Shown here: in pieces, positions 42,571-52,920 of the stretch | How positions within the stretch are numbered: the stretch's first letter is position 1 | How the letters are laid out: every line of letters starts with the position of its first letter | Origin: Brachionus plicatilis | Taxonomy: Eukaryota; Rotifera; Eurotatoria; Ploima; Brachionidae | Direction: 5' to 3' | Assembly: GCA_010279815.1 (NCBI GenBank) | Contig: QEOQ01000274.1 | Coordinates: 862,618-926,617 of the forward strand | Length of the DNA: 64,000 bases | Position numbers and translations under genes: made by a program | The notes under the pieces: generated by a model | The model's input: only the letters and a program-made list of their open reading frames with translations | The model's database searches: none | Told to the model about the DNA's origin: nothing

Positions 42571-42605
42571 TAATGAAATTAAAGTTAATTCGAGTGATTT
42601 AAATT

Positions 42606-42961
42606 CAGAGTTGGTCAAAAGTCAAACTTTAAAGTCAGAATCGTTAAAAGTCAAAGTCTGAATTTGACTTGAGTCCACTCAACTAAATTATTTTCTAATT
42701 TTTAAATCTTCTTATTTTTAAGTATTCCGGCTTCATCTGGTCCAGTTGAACGATCATTTTCTTCATCAGGCTATAAAATTTGATCTCATCGTTCTAGATT
42801 AACACCAAATATCTTGGAAAATTTAACATAGTATTTAACTATTTAAAATAGAAATTTTAACTAATAAATTTTAATTTTAACTTGCCTTCAACAAAACAAA
42901 ATTTAAAATCAAAGTTCAGACTTGACTTTGACTTCATGACTTTGACTTTTGACCAACTCTG
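42606..42961 (+). mobile_element. hAT non-autonomous element with transposase tail
   Basis: Termini are CAGAGTTGGTCAAAAGTCAA and its complement, the CAGNG start typical of hAT elements. Flanking 8-mers TTTAAATT and TTAAAATT differ by one base. On the plus strand at about 42726-42830 it retains the C-terminal hAT dimerisation motif (IPASSGPVERSFSSSGYKI, a stop, then SHRSRLTPNILENL). Internal deletion removed the rest. AAGTC-rich subterminal repeats are shared with relics at 25950, 34808 and 55114. Confidence 0.82.
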
Positions 42962-43119
42962 TTAAAATTTTTATTTTAATTTGAAAAATTATATATTAGT
43001 AGTTAAGGCTCGATATAAACATGGAAGAGTGGCTATTTTATTAAAAGAAGTAATTGAAAAATAAGATAATTCATTTGATAAATTTCGTACATGACTTTTG
43101 TGTATCTAGATAAATTTAA

Positions 43120-43470
43120 AAAGTACACAGTTTTTAGTTTTTAGTCTTTACAATCCACCAAATATTGAACTTCTTTTTGAACTCTTTCTTGATATCTCAA
43201 GGAGCTGTAGGAACTTTATAGGAGGTGATATCAACGCGAAGAATAAAAGTTTAGGTTGTTTTAGAGAAAATTAGAGTAATAATATCTAAGAGAAATTTCC
43301 TAACAAGCTCAACCTCCCTATAATAAATCATTTATTATAAATGATAAGAAACCAACATATAATGAATTCAGAACGGAATATTATGAAGTCCATGATTTTT
43401 TTTTATCTAGTCTTCACTCTAAGAAAGAGTACTTGACTTCACGGCTCTGATAGATGATGATATTTATCCA
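43120..43470 (+). pseudogene. LINE endonuclease relic (duplication copy 1)
   Basis: The plus strand reads FYNPPNIELLFELFLDISRS-like sequence, then GGDINAKNKSLGCF, a degenerate apurinic-type endonuclease segment with frameshifts. It is the paralogous copy of 52270-52730. In this unit it is separated from its 5' part (42340-42600) by the MITE and the hAT element. Confidence 0.65.
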
Positions 43471-43685
43471 AGCATATTTATCAGTTGAGCATTTAATTAC
43501 TGTTAATTCTTCAAATATTAACTTTCAAAAAGCAAATTGGGTACTTTACCAAGATTTACTTAAGTCTTCAAGTCATCTAGATAGTTCATCTAGATAGACT
43601 CATTTTTGATTTTTATCCAACATTTTTATAAACATAAATAAATAAATTTCATAGTTTATTTCACAATATTTAATTTAAAAAAATT

Positions 43686-45098
43686 CTAGCCAACTTTGTT
43701 TTGATTCTTAAAAACAAGAAATAACTGTATTAATAGTTCTACAATTTCGACCAAACTCAAAAAACTAATTCCCAGAAAAAGACCTGCTGTTCCTCCTATA
43801 CTTGACAATAAGTCAGTGATAATCATGCTAGGTGTTTCATCTATGGCAAAATAGCTCATTTTTTCATAATAAATGTTCACAGCAGTCAGATGATCAGCAT
43901 TTACTGTTCTATTAAAATAAACTGAATCACTTCCATTGTACTCTTGTAAATACTTGATCCATTCTTCATTTGAAAACTGGTTTGTCGATGTTGTTTTCTC
44001 AAAAAACATACCTTCACACTCAAGGGGACACTCTTTAAAACAAACATCTTGAATAAAATCTGTTTCAGTTGCAAATTTTACTTGCTCTTCGTAGCAAATA
44101 TTTTGTTCCAGGCTGACACAAGGTGGAGAATTGGAAAATTTTGGCAAATTAGTAGAGTAGCATTTACAATTTCTGATAACGAGTCTCTGAGAACAGAATC
44201 CAATACACAAAATTTGATTGTATCCGAAGCCATTTTCAAATACTTGCTTATATAATTCAGATTGATAGGCATTTTTATCATTTGTATTTGATTCACAACT
44301 GCTGTAAGGTTTTGGCAGCGAAGAATAAAATGTTCTGGTCAAAGCAATATTGGTCTCTGTTTTTGGAGACAAAAAAATTCCTTCAATCATAAAAGGACTT
44401 TCTGTCTTATTATGAATTATTACTTGAGCTCCCATATTTCCTTTTAAAAACTTTATTTCCTCTGCTACACTTACATTTAAAATTAATCTTAAACCCAAAG
44501 ACCTTTTCGGTCCCACTGCTGTAAAAATAGGTACATTATCATCATTTTCACCGAAGCCTGAATTTATTGTGTAGCAGTTACCATACACTGCATGGTAATA
44601 GTAGCGAAACCAACTCATATTGCATGCTTTTCTGGAATACATACAAAATACTATCAATTTTTCCTTGGAATCTCCAACTTTTTGTCTCAGCTGACTAAAA
44701 TTGCTGCTGTTTTCAATGATTCCTTTGGCATACAACTCAAAGCTGTCTTCAAATGGATTTTTAGAAAATTTCTGATCTTCAATTGTTTTAATAAATTCCA
44801 CTGCATTTTCTGATGTGAAGAAATTTACATTACAAACTGTAACTGCTGGAAACAGTGACTTATACTCATTATACAGCCTAGTTTCGGTAGTCACTTCATA
44901 ATTGAAAAATTTTATTACACTGATAGTAATGTTAGAGACAAAAAAACTTGCTGATAACAGTGTAAAACTTATCCAAATAATTCGAATGACCACATTTGTA
45001 GATCGGAATATATTTGGTAGACCATGGCAAGAAGATGATAGAATCGTTTCATTTGTTACTTTTTTCAATTTTTCCGATAAATTTTTATCTGAATTCAT
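43686..45098 (-). CDS. DEG/ENaC sodium channel, A type, copy in unit 1
   Basis: 470 residues, intron-less, true ATG at 45098. It has the gating motif SSSCHGLPNIFRST, TM1, FNYEVTTETRL (Glu where the other A-type copies have Lys), and a Cys-rich domain with CIGFCSQRL and NCKCYSTNLPKF. TM2 carries GISFLSLVEIVEL and the tail is KNQNKVG. The TATA-like promoter block (reverse, 45127-45140 TATA region) matches that of the gene at 7982. It is transcribed toward the B-type gene of the same unit. The sister is 52921-54333. All landmark residues are present, so it should be functional. Confidence 0.93.
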   Translation of the reverse strand: MNSDKNLSEKLKKVTNETILSSSCHGLPNIFRSTNVVIRIIWISFTLLSASFFVSNITISVIKFFNYEVTTETRLYNEYKSLFPAVTVCNVNFFTSENAVEFIKTIEDQKFSKNPFEDSFELYAKGIIENSSNFSQLRQKVGDSKEKLIVFCMYSRKACNMSWFRYYYHAVYGNCYTINSGFGENDDNVPIFTAVGPKRSLGLRLILNVSVAEEIKFLKGNMGAQVIIHNKTESPFMIEGIFLSPKTETNIALTRTFYSSLPKPYSSCESNTNDKNAYQSELYKQVFENGFGYNQILCIGFCSQRLVIRNCKCYSTNLPKFSNSPPCVSLEQNICYEEQVKFATETDFIQDVCFKECPLECEGMFFEKTTSTNQFSNEEWIKYLQEYNGSDSVYFNRTVNADHLTAVNIYYEKMSYFAIDETPSMIITDLLSSIGGTAGLFLGISFLSLVEIVELLIQLFLVFKNQNKVG

Positions 45099-45711
45099 TT
45101 TTTTTAAAACAGATGAAAATTACTTACATATAAAAAGTCCTGAGAGTTTTAGCGTATTTCCTGTCTTTTGAAATGTTAATTGATCTTTTTTTTTTCTAAA
45201 TTTGAATATTTCCTATGAAAGGAATTGTTTTTTAATTAGAGTTAAATTTTCATGTTACTTGATTAAATATTTATTGAATTATTTTAAAAATAAAAATTCT
45301 AGTACTTTTTGATCGAGATTTTCAAGAAAAAAAACTTGCTTTAATTAAAATATTAACTAATTTATTAATTATTTCATTTTAATTCTAAAGAAAAGGAAAT
45401 TAACATCTTTTAAGAAACAAAATAATGAAAAGAAATGGGTTTTAAATTCGATAAATTGATTTGATAATCCTTAAATTTTAAAAAATTAATTTCACTAAAG
45501 TGTTCACCAATAGAAAATATAACCTCACATTATACTGCCTTTGTTAACATGCCACGTAATTTCAAATCTTTTCGATGAATTTTTAAACTATTTCTCTCTT
45601 CATTTGCCAGATCTTTAAAATATTTTGATTCGACTAATTCCAAAAAAAGCCCTTTTTTTCAAAAATCCTTAAGTTTGATTCAAAAAATATATTAAAAAAA
45701 AATAATTTTAA

Positions 45712-45760
45712 ATCTACAAGGATCAAAAAAGTTTTTCTTGATGCACTTCTTTCAAAATAC
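45712..45760 (+). pseudogene. Relic of a B-type channel 5' end (unit 1)
   Basis: STRIKKVFLDALLS in one plus frame corresponds to WSRVKPVVLDVILS of B-type N termini. It is cut off just before the His-Gly motif by the GGCAATGTG repeat end at about 45770. The better preserved paralogous relic is at 54927. Confidence 0.6.
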
Positions 45761-45810
45761 CCAGAATTTGGCAATGTGAAATTTTAGTACAAAAATTACA
45801 AAACAAGAAG

Positions 45811-46300
45811 TTTAAAGCGCTTATATTGGAGCCGAATTGAAATGAGGCCAAGATAATGCAAAGAGAGCAAAGTGTCAACGCCAAGGTAAATTTCTTTGCA
45901 AAAAAATTTTTTTTTTCATTTAAAGATTAATTTTAAATTAAAAGTTTTATATATTTTAATTGATTTTATTGTAAAGAAAAAGGAAATTGATTATTTTAAT
46001 AATTAGTTTTTTAGGAGATTACCTGAAAAATTTTAACTTTTTATTAATTCTTTAGCTAAAAGATGCTTGTTAATTAAAATTAAGTAAAGGGTAAAAAATA
46101 AAATCATTTCAACACAAAAAATTAAAAATTGTTAAAAAACTGTTGAACACAAATTGCAAAATATTTAACACAAATTTTTGTGAAATATTCATTTAAAATT
46201 ACATCACTCAATTATTTTTTGAAATTTTTGAATCATTCAAAAAAAAATTTTATTCTAACTAAAAATTTTAAAAGATTTAGAATGTTTTTAAGAAGCAGGC
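45811..46300 (-). pseudogene. Duplicated 5' end of GLUT gene
   Basis: This matches 59007-59490 almost base for base: the first ~25 codons of the GLUT exon (the LCLHCLTLASFQ-like segment with substitutions) plus about 400 bp of 5' flank, including TTAGCTAAAAGATGCTTG. Nothing of the gene beyond TM1 is present. It lies directly beyond the B-type relic of duplication unit 1. Confidence 0.8.
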
Positions 46301-47428
46301 TGTTTTCTAATTGAAAAAAATGATTTTTTTATATTTTACAGTTTGATTCTAACTTTTGTGACATACTGTATTTATGCTCCTTCTTTACTTAAACACCCAT
46401 TGTTAAGTTAATTAACTCCATTGATATTGACAAAGATGTCACTGAATCACAAAAATTATTTAGTTATCTTTACTCAAAAATGACTTTAAATGTACAATAC
46501 AAGTCCGGGACTGGTTTAAAATAAAATAAAAATGTAAAGAAAAATTAATGTAGAATTAAAATAATTTAAAATATAATAAAAATAAAATTAAAATTGATAA
46601 ATTGTAAGAAGTGACATGTGCAAAGTGTTTAAGTATTGAACAGTTCAGGAAAGAAAGAAGAAATATTAAGATAGCAATTACACAATGAAGTTGGGTATTC
46701 AACATACCTTGATTCAAAACCCGCTTGACAACCAATGGAACAGAGTGACGTATCAAATCAAATATTATTTGTTTTTAATTTTTGAATGTTATTTGATTAA
46801 ATCTCTCTGCAAAACGCTTAATAATGCAAAACACATGCACAATCAAAAAATTTTTAAGCAGTGAAAATTTGAAATAAAATTCGATTATCATATAATTCAA
46901 ACTACATCATCTTATAGATTATTTTTTTAGTTTAGAACATTAATTTTTTTCTAAAATTTTTCCACACTTATTAACCCTGCAATTTTTTTTTGTAAATAAA
47001 AAAAATGAGGGATGATTTAATTCAGATTTATAATCATAAATGACTATGAAAATGTTTAACTTAGTACCAGAATGAACTTTTCTTAAAATCAAGTATACAA
47101 TTTGAGAAAATACACAAAATGGTGGTAAGAGAAGATACCAAAAAATGTATGCGTCGTTATCATTTCTTGAAAAATTGTGTGGTTAAAAATTGGATTATCC
47201 TATCTGCAAAAATTTGTTTGTAAAAGAAGCAAAATTAAATTTATCAGGAATAAAAAAAAGTAAATTTTTATATCAAATATTAATCAAAAAAAAAATTCAC
47301 ACATTTGTTAGAAATGCTTTTTAGTGTTATTTTATGGATTTTTTCTAGGACAGACTCTGTTTCTCGGAGCTAAATTTGAAGATGCTGGTTATACAATATT
47401 TTGAATGTCATTATTAATAAAGCCTTAA
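46301..47428. other. Intergenic region between duplication units
   Basis: A coding-like plus frame at about 46400-46520 (KLINSIDIDKDVTESQKLFS) is open but unidentified, probably a transposon fragment. A piece of the TGCA-rich repeat lies near 46780-46860. No clear gene. Confidence 0.4.
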
Positions 47429-47824
47429 AATAAATGCATAAAACCTATTCAAGTACATTTGGTGTTAAATTTTTTTTCTCGGTTGGTAACAAGCCCTGAT
47501 CTAAAATCGAATAATTTTATTAAAAAAAGTAAAAATATATTTATGTTTGTTTAAATAAAGAAAATTAAAAAAATACTAATTGATATCCTTTGAGAAGCTT
47601 TTAAGTAAAATTTTCCATTTTAAAGCCCACATTTTTTTTAATGTGAGGGTTACCAAAGATTAATTAAATGTTATTCCTTCAGAATCAATCATTACTTAAG
47701 CATTTAAAAAACAAATATCCTGTCTTTGAATTATGTTTGATTAAAATCAATTTTGTTTCATGGCTACATGCTAAAAAAAAACTAATATAAAATCGAACAT
47801 TAGAAAAACTAAAAAAATATTAAA

Positions 47825-49204
47825 ATGAAAACTAAAGAAGTTAATGGAAAAAATCTATGGTCTAGAGTTAAACCAGTAGTGCTTGATGTAATTCTTTCAT
47901 CAACTTGCCATGGTATACCCAACATTTTTAAATCCACAAAATTGGCACTTAAGTTCTTATGGATTTTTTGCTCAATTTTGTCAGCAGCTGGTTGCTGTTT
48001 ACTAGTTTTTCAGAATATTGCCAAATATTTAAAGTATGAAGTGACCACAAAAATCAGAGTCCAAAATGATTATATAGCCACTTTTCCAGCGATCACCATT
48101 TGCAACATTAACTTTTTCACAACTGAAAAAGCGACGGAACTTTTGCCATTTTGTTCACACATTTTCAATCAATCTTCACCAAATGATTCTGATTTTCAAA
48201 TAAAATTTAGAAATTGTCTAGAAAATCAAGGATTAATAAAAAACAATAAAAGTATTTATGGGGACAGCAAAGAAAAGCTTATTAAATCGTTATGGTTTAA
48301 TACTAATGGTTTAAATTTGGATGAATTTGTTTACTTTTACCATTCAGAGTATGGCAATTGTTACACATTTAATTCTGGTGTTTTGCAAAATGGCTCTCGT
48401 ATCGATCTACATCAAGTGATCCGCAGTAGAAGAACAGATGGTCTGATACTGAGTTTGAATCTAGGAATTGATGAAGGAGTGAAAGAATTTACATCAGATT
48501 TAGGTGGTATTATTTTTATCCATAACCAAACAAGTTCACCATATTCAGTAAGTGGGGTTTTAGTTGGAGCAGGACTGGTAACAAATATTGGTCTAAAACG
48601 AACATTTTCAAAATCAGAACCTAAACCTTACAGTAAATGTGATGGAAATACTAAAAATCCTGAGAGTCATGAGTCCGAATTGTATAAATTAATTTTGGCA
48701 AAAAATGGACATTATACTCAAACTTTCTGCATTGAACAATGCATCCAGAAATTATTAATCCAAGACTGTAATTGTATTGGGTCAGTAATACCGTCTGTCT
48801 TTGACAAAGAACCATGTGATATCTACGGAGAATGCTTCGATAAAACTATAAATAAATTTTCTACCGATAAAAACATCAACAAAGAGTGTATTGATTTATG
48901 TCCATTAGAATGCGAAAAGCAGACATTTGATCAAACAATTTCAGTTCAAACACTTAATGAAACAGATAATTTTTCAATGGTTTACATTTATTATGAAAGT
49001 TTGGTATCCACTGTGGTAGAAGAGTCGCCAACGACCTCTCCTGCTGATTTAATTTCAAGTATTGGTGGAGTATTAGGACTTTTTTTGGGAATGAGTTTCC
49101 TTAGTCTGGTCGAAATAATTGAAGTAGTGTTCCGATTAATTTTCATTTTTTTTGATAGAAAAAAAGTGGGACATAGAACCATATTGGTTTCCAACAAAAT
49201 TTAA
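47825..49204 (+). CDS. DEG/ENaC sodium channel, B type, copy 2, intact
   Basis: 459 residues, intron-less, start by homology and true ATG. It is the sister of the gene at 38561 in the second unit of the segmental duplication. It has SSTCHGIPNIFKST, KYEVTTKIRV, FPAITICNINFF, CIEQCIQKL, CIDLCPLECEKQ, and TM2 with the slightly changed filter region GLFLGMSFLSLVEIIEV (GMS instead of GIS). Differences from the sister cluster in the finger/thumb-equivalent extracellular region (for example DLHQVIRS versus DLFKMIRS, FDKEPCD versus FEIEPCD), suggesting some functional divergence. TATAAAA at about 47786 lies 35-40 bp upstream. Confidence 0.93.
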   Translation: MKTKEVNGKNLWSRVKPVVLDVILSSTCHGIPNIFKSTKLALKFLWIFCSILSAAGCCLLVFQNIAKYLKYEVTTKIRVQNDYIATFPAITICNINFFTTEKATELLPFCSHIFNQSSPNDSDFQIKFRNCLENQGLIKNNKSIYGDSKEKLIKSLWFNTNGLNLDEFVYFYHSEYGNCYTFNSGVLQNGSRIDLHQVIRSRRTDGLILSLNLGIDEGVKEFTSDLGGIIFIHNQTSSPYSVSGVLVGAGLVTNIGLKRTFSKSEPKPYSKCDGNTKNPESHESELYKLILAKNGHYTQTFCIEQCIQKLLIQDCNCIGSVIPSVFDKEPCDIYGECFDKTINKFSTDKNINKECIDLCPLECEKQTFDQTISVQTLNETDNFSMVYIYYESLVSTVVEESPTTSPADLISSIGGVLGLFLGMSFLSLVEIIEVVFRLIFIFFDRKKVGHRTILVSNKI

Positions 49205-49470
49205 ATAAGAAAACTTCAAATTTTTTAATTAACAAAAAAGAATTTCAGTCTTTTGATAATTAGATAAAGATTACATAATTCCGATCCAAATTCAGCCTCA
49301 AGCTATTGCATCAAAAATAAATAGGAAAAACATTTTGAAAATATTTTCCAAACTATGAATAAATTGACTAATAAAATTTTTATTTTATGAGATAAAATTT
49401 TAAAAAAATTTTTTTTTATTTAATCTCCTTTTCCAGTATCTTTTTGAGAAACCACACATAGGTTACTGCG

Positions 49471-50160
49471 GTTTTGTGAAGTTCAGTACAAAAGAACAGA
49501 ACAAAGTGTAATAAAATTTAATTCCCGTAAATCCTTGTAAACTACCCGGGGTAATAGACTTTAAATAGCTATAACCCCCCTACCTTTGACTCGAGTAAAG
49601 CCCCAGTTTTTTAATTATAAAATTTCTTTTTTACCCCGGGCTAAAAAAAAATTAAAATAAATTCTTATATTTTTTAAGAAAAAAAATTAACTACAGCCCC
49701 AGCGTGCTTTCAAAATATTTTTGCTATAGTCTCATGGATTTATGACAGTGGTGAAGAGTCTGACATGGACATAAATTGAAAATTTTACTCTCTTTTTTTT
49801 TTATATTTTTTTATATTTTTTTTTTAAATTTTTGTAAATTAGTACCGAACTAATCAATTGTAAGCCCAGTAAAAAATTAATATTTTTTTGTATTACCCCG
49901 GGTCTATAGTTTTAAAACAAAAAAAAATTCTTTAACGCAAATCATATTTTTAAATTATAACCCCAGTGATTTTTTATTTGAAGCCCATGGGGTAGTTTAC
50001 AAGGATTTACGGTACTTATTTTCTAAAAGTTTAAAATTAATTCTATGAATGCACCATGGTGCAACATTCAAGTTTAATTTCTGCTAATTTATTTATGTTT
50101 GAGATCAAGATCAAAAAATCAAAATATAAATTGTTATATATTTTTTACAAATAGAGAGAA
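49471..50160. repeat. TGCA-rich repeat, copy 2, split by younger element
   Basis: 49471-49523 and 50013-50130 together match the continuous copy at 36972 (GGTTTTGTGAAGTTCAGTAC, then TTTTCTAAAAGTTTAAAATT). The gap is exactly the insertion at 49525-50012, which gives the relative ages. Confidence 0.7.
49525..50012 (+). mobile_element. CCGTAAA/CCCGGGG element, shorter derivative
   Basis: Termini CCGTAAATCCTTGTAAACTA and its complement, with CCCGGGGT blocks inside. It is the relative of 31626-32366. At 49745-49789 the plus strand keeps the ORF end DSGEESDMDIN-stop. It is inserted into the TGCA-rich repeat. Confidence 0.75.
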
Positions 50161-50389
50161 AATAAATTTTTCCAAAAACTTGTACTTGACATGTTATGTC
50201 AAGTTTTTTTTTCATATTTAAAATTTTAAAATGTCCTTTTTTACTGAATTTTAATAGATTTAAATATTTTAATTGATTTTATTGAAAATTACAACTTTTA
50301 TAATCACATAAATTTTTTAAGGAAATAAGTCTTTTGGACTTTAAGATTGATCAAGAATTTTCTAAACAAGTTGGGTGGAGGCTTTCTTA

Positions 50390-51425
50390 AAAGGAAGGAA
50401 GCAATGTGTTGTTCTGGGTGATGTTGAATCAAATTGGGAGGAGGTGACTAGTTCTGTGCCACAAGGGTCAGTATTGGGTCCGTTTTTATTTGTAGTATAC
50501 ATTAACGATTTGCCAGAATGTTTGTTGTCAGTTGGATATTAATATTACTGTGGAATGGTGTAAGACATGGTCAATGAGTGTGAACGGCCCAAAATGTAAA
50601 ATCATGCACTTTGGAAAAAATAATCCTAGGGACAAGTATTGGATTGAGTGGGATGGTGATAGATTTGAACTGGAAACAACGGAAGTGGAGAAGGATTTGG
50701 GAATTATTGTCACGGCCGATGGAAAGTGTTCGGCACAGGTGAAGGCAGCGGTTAATAAGGCGAGTTGGGTGTTAGGTAGAATTAGAAAGACGTTTAGATA
50801 TTTTAACATAAATCTTTTTAAGAGGTTATATCCTACTTTTGTGAGGCCACATTTAGAGTTTGCATCATCGGTGTGGAACACGTTGAATAAAAGGGAGATA
50901 AGGAAGATAGAGGGAGTTCAGAGGAGAGCTACAGGAATGGTGGTGGAACTAAAAGGACTGGAATATGGGGAAAGGTTAAAGAGGTTGAGGTACACTGACC
51001 TGGAATTAAGGAGAAAAAGGGGTGACTTAATACAATTATATAAAGTATCCAAAGGGTTAGAGGAGGTGGACCTGGGGATGACTATAGGAAGGGGGAATGT
51101 AGATAGATCACATACACACCAAATTGCTAAGGAGATCTGTGGGAATTGCAATATAAGAGGGAAATTCTTGCCTAACAGGACTGCAACCACCTGGAATTTA
51201 CTTCCATCCTATGTAGTAAATGCGGTTACAGTAAACGGTTTCAAGTCGAAACTTGATGCACACATGGCGTCAGGAAGTCTTAGGAGATCGGTATATCAGG
51301 TTTAGTAATTGGCATAGCAAATAAGGATTTAGCTGATATAATGTAGCCTTATAAACTACGTTCACACAGGTTCGCCTGTGTCACAGCTTTCAATACTACT
51401 ACTACTACAAGCTTGTACCGTCTCT
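50390..51425 (+). mobile_element. LINE (CR1-like) 3' part with internal deletion
   Basis: SSVPQGSVLGPFLFVVYIND at about 50450-50510 is RT block 4, but the catalytic FADD block that should follow is deleted near 50525. The open frame 50532-51305 continues with WCKTWSMSVNGPKCKIMHFG, VRPHLEFASSVWN, RRATGMVVELKGL, RKRGDLIQLYKVSKG and NRTATTWNLLPSYVV. The 3' end has a CACAGG-TTCG-CCTGTG hairpin (about 51365-51385) and a TACTACTACTAC tail. It is non-functional because the active site is missing. Confidence 0.85.
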
Positions 51426-51499
51426 TTAGTTGTGAATAAAAAATTATTTAGTATTAAAAGACTCTTCTAGCGGTCAATTTCTGTTAAGATACAGTTTTT

Positions 51500-51900
51500 T
51501 AAAACTTTTATTTTACCTTACTTTGACTACTGCTCAACTCTTGTGTGTTATTTCAAAAGATGCAATAATCAAACTAGCAAAGAGTTATTATTTTTCGATA
51601 TTTAAATTGTTTAAGTCTAAATTTGATGTTAATAACTTTAATGACGTAAATAATTTTCTAGAAAATTATGCCTTGTACGCATTTCAGCATAAAATTCTAG
51701 ACAGATTTTTATCATTTTCTTTTAAAAAAATGACTCAAGAAATTCAAGAAAAAACGTTTGGATTTTTTTACTCAAGATTGATAAATAACTTTGTGATCAA
51801 GAGATCAATGTTGAAATTCACTACATTCAAGCTTTCTATCTACATTAATAAAAATTTAATTTTTATAGATTTTGTTAAAAATTTAAAAGATTTAATTTAA
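51500..51900 (+). pseudogene. LINE RT C-terminal remnant
   Basis: PYFDYCSTLVCYF in one frame at about 51520, then KDAIIKLAKSYYFSIFKLFK after a one-base frame change, are the thumb/C-terminal segment of a LINE RT. The open frame runs to 51900. A short copy of its AAAAAACGTTTGGATTTTTT segment is at 56637-56690. Confidence 0.6.
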
Positions 51901-51929
51901 AATTTTCAATGTTCAATTTTTGATCATGA

Positions 51930-52115
51930 AAGAAAATGATCTGAAATTTCATTTTCTTTTTTGAATTTTTTATTTAGGATTTTTTTATATTTTCGAGATG
52001 AAAATAAATTTTCTGATAATTCTTGTTGAATTTTTTTAAACTTGTTTTTTTCGTACTCTAAGTGAAAATTGTTTGATAGAAGATTTTGCTCGGCAGATTT
52101 GAATGATTAGATTTG
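51930..52115 (-). pseudogene. Duplicated fragment of GLUT extracellular-loop exon
   Basis: This matches about 58760-58945, the part of the GLUT gene coding the long first extracellular loop. The AAAATAAATTTTCTGATAAT and GAAAATTGTTTGATAGAAGA segments are identical. It has internal frame damage, and neither flank belongs to GLUT. Confidence 0.8.
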
Positions 52116-52269
52116 TATTAGAGATTTCTTGTAAAATGTAGAAAATTTACACTCATATTTTTGGATTTTCTGTGCAATCTTTCATAGAATTTAAATTTTT
52201 ACTTTTGGTAACTAAATAATCTGTAGGAGTGTACACATTGGATTTTTTATCATTTACCTAGTAGGATTC

Positions 52270-52730
52270 ATCTTTTAAAAGAGTTTTTTTACTTAAAAAT
52301 GTCCTGACATTGTTCTCCTTAACGAAATCAAAGATAATCCGAGTGATTCAAATTTCTGCTTTAAATCTAACACAGTTTTTAGTTTTTAGTTTTTACAATC
52401 CACCAAATATTGAACTTCTTTTTGAACTCTTTCTTGATATCTCAAGGAGCTGTAGAAAATTTATAATAGGAGGTGATCTCAACGCGAAGAATAAAAGTTT
52501 AAGTTGTTTTAGAGAAAATGTGAATGGTCTAATCTAAGATAAATTTCTTAATCAGCTCGATCTCTATGTAATTAATGATACGGCATTAACATATAATATA
52601 TTTAGAACGGAATATTATGAAATCCTTGATACTTTTTTAATCCAGTCTTCACTCTTAGAAAGAGTATTCGACTTAAAGGTTCTGATAGATGATGATATGT
52701 TGAGTGATCATTTTCCTATCCAAGTATAAT
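52270..52730 (+). pseudogene. LINE endonuclease relic (duplication copy 2)
   Basis: Frames on the plus strand give PDIVLLNEIKDNPSDS, FYNPPNIELLFELFLD, GGDLNAKNKSLSCF and, near 52700, LSDHFPI. These are the successive endonuclease motifs, including the catalytic SDH. Several frame changes and stops interrupt them. It ends about 190 bp before the A-type channel gene. Confidence 0.72.
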
Positions 52731-52920
52731 TTTCTGTTGGAAATTCAATTACAGTTAAAAAGAAAATTGTGGAATTTACCGAGATTTACATAGGACTTCA
52801 AATCATCTAGTTAGGTCGTCAATGGCCATTGACTCATTTTTGATTTTTATCCAAGATTTTTATAAACATAAATAAATAAATTTCATAGTTTATTTCACAA
52901 TATTTAATTTTAAAAAAATT

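Noticed and set aside
46400..46520. Open plus-strand frame KLINSIDIDKDVTESQKLFS
   Set aside because: Coding-like but short, without start, homology or duplication-unit conservation; left as intergenic.
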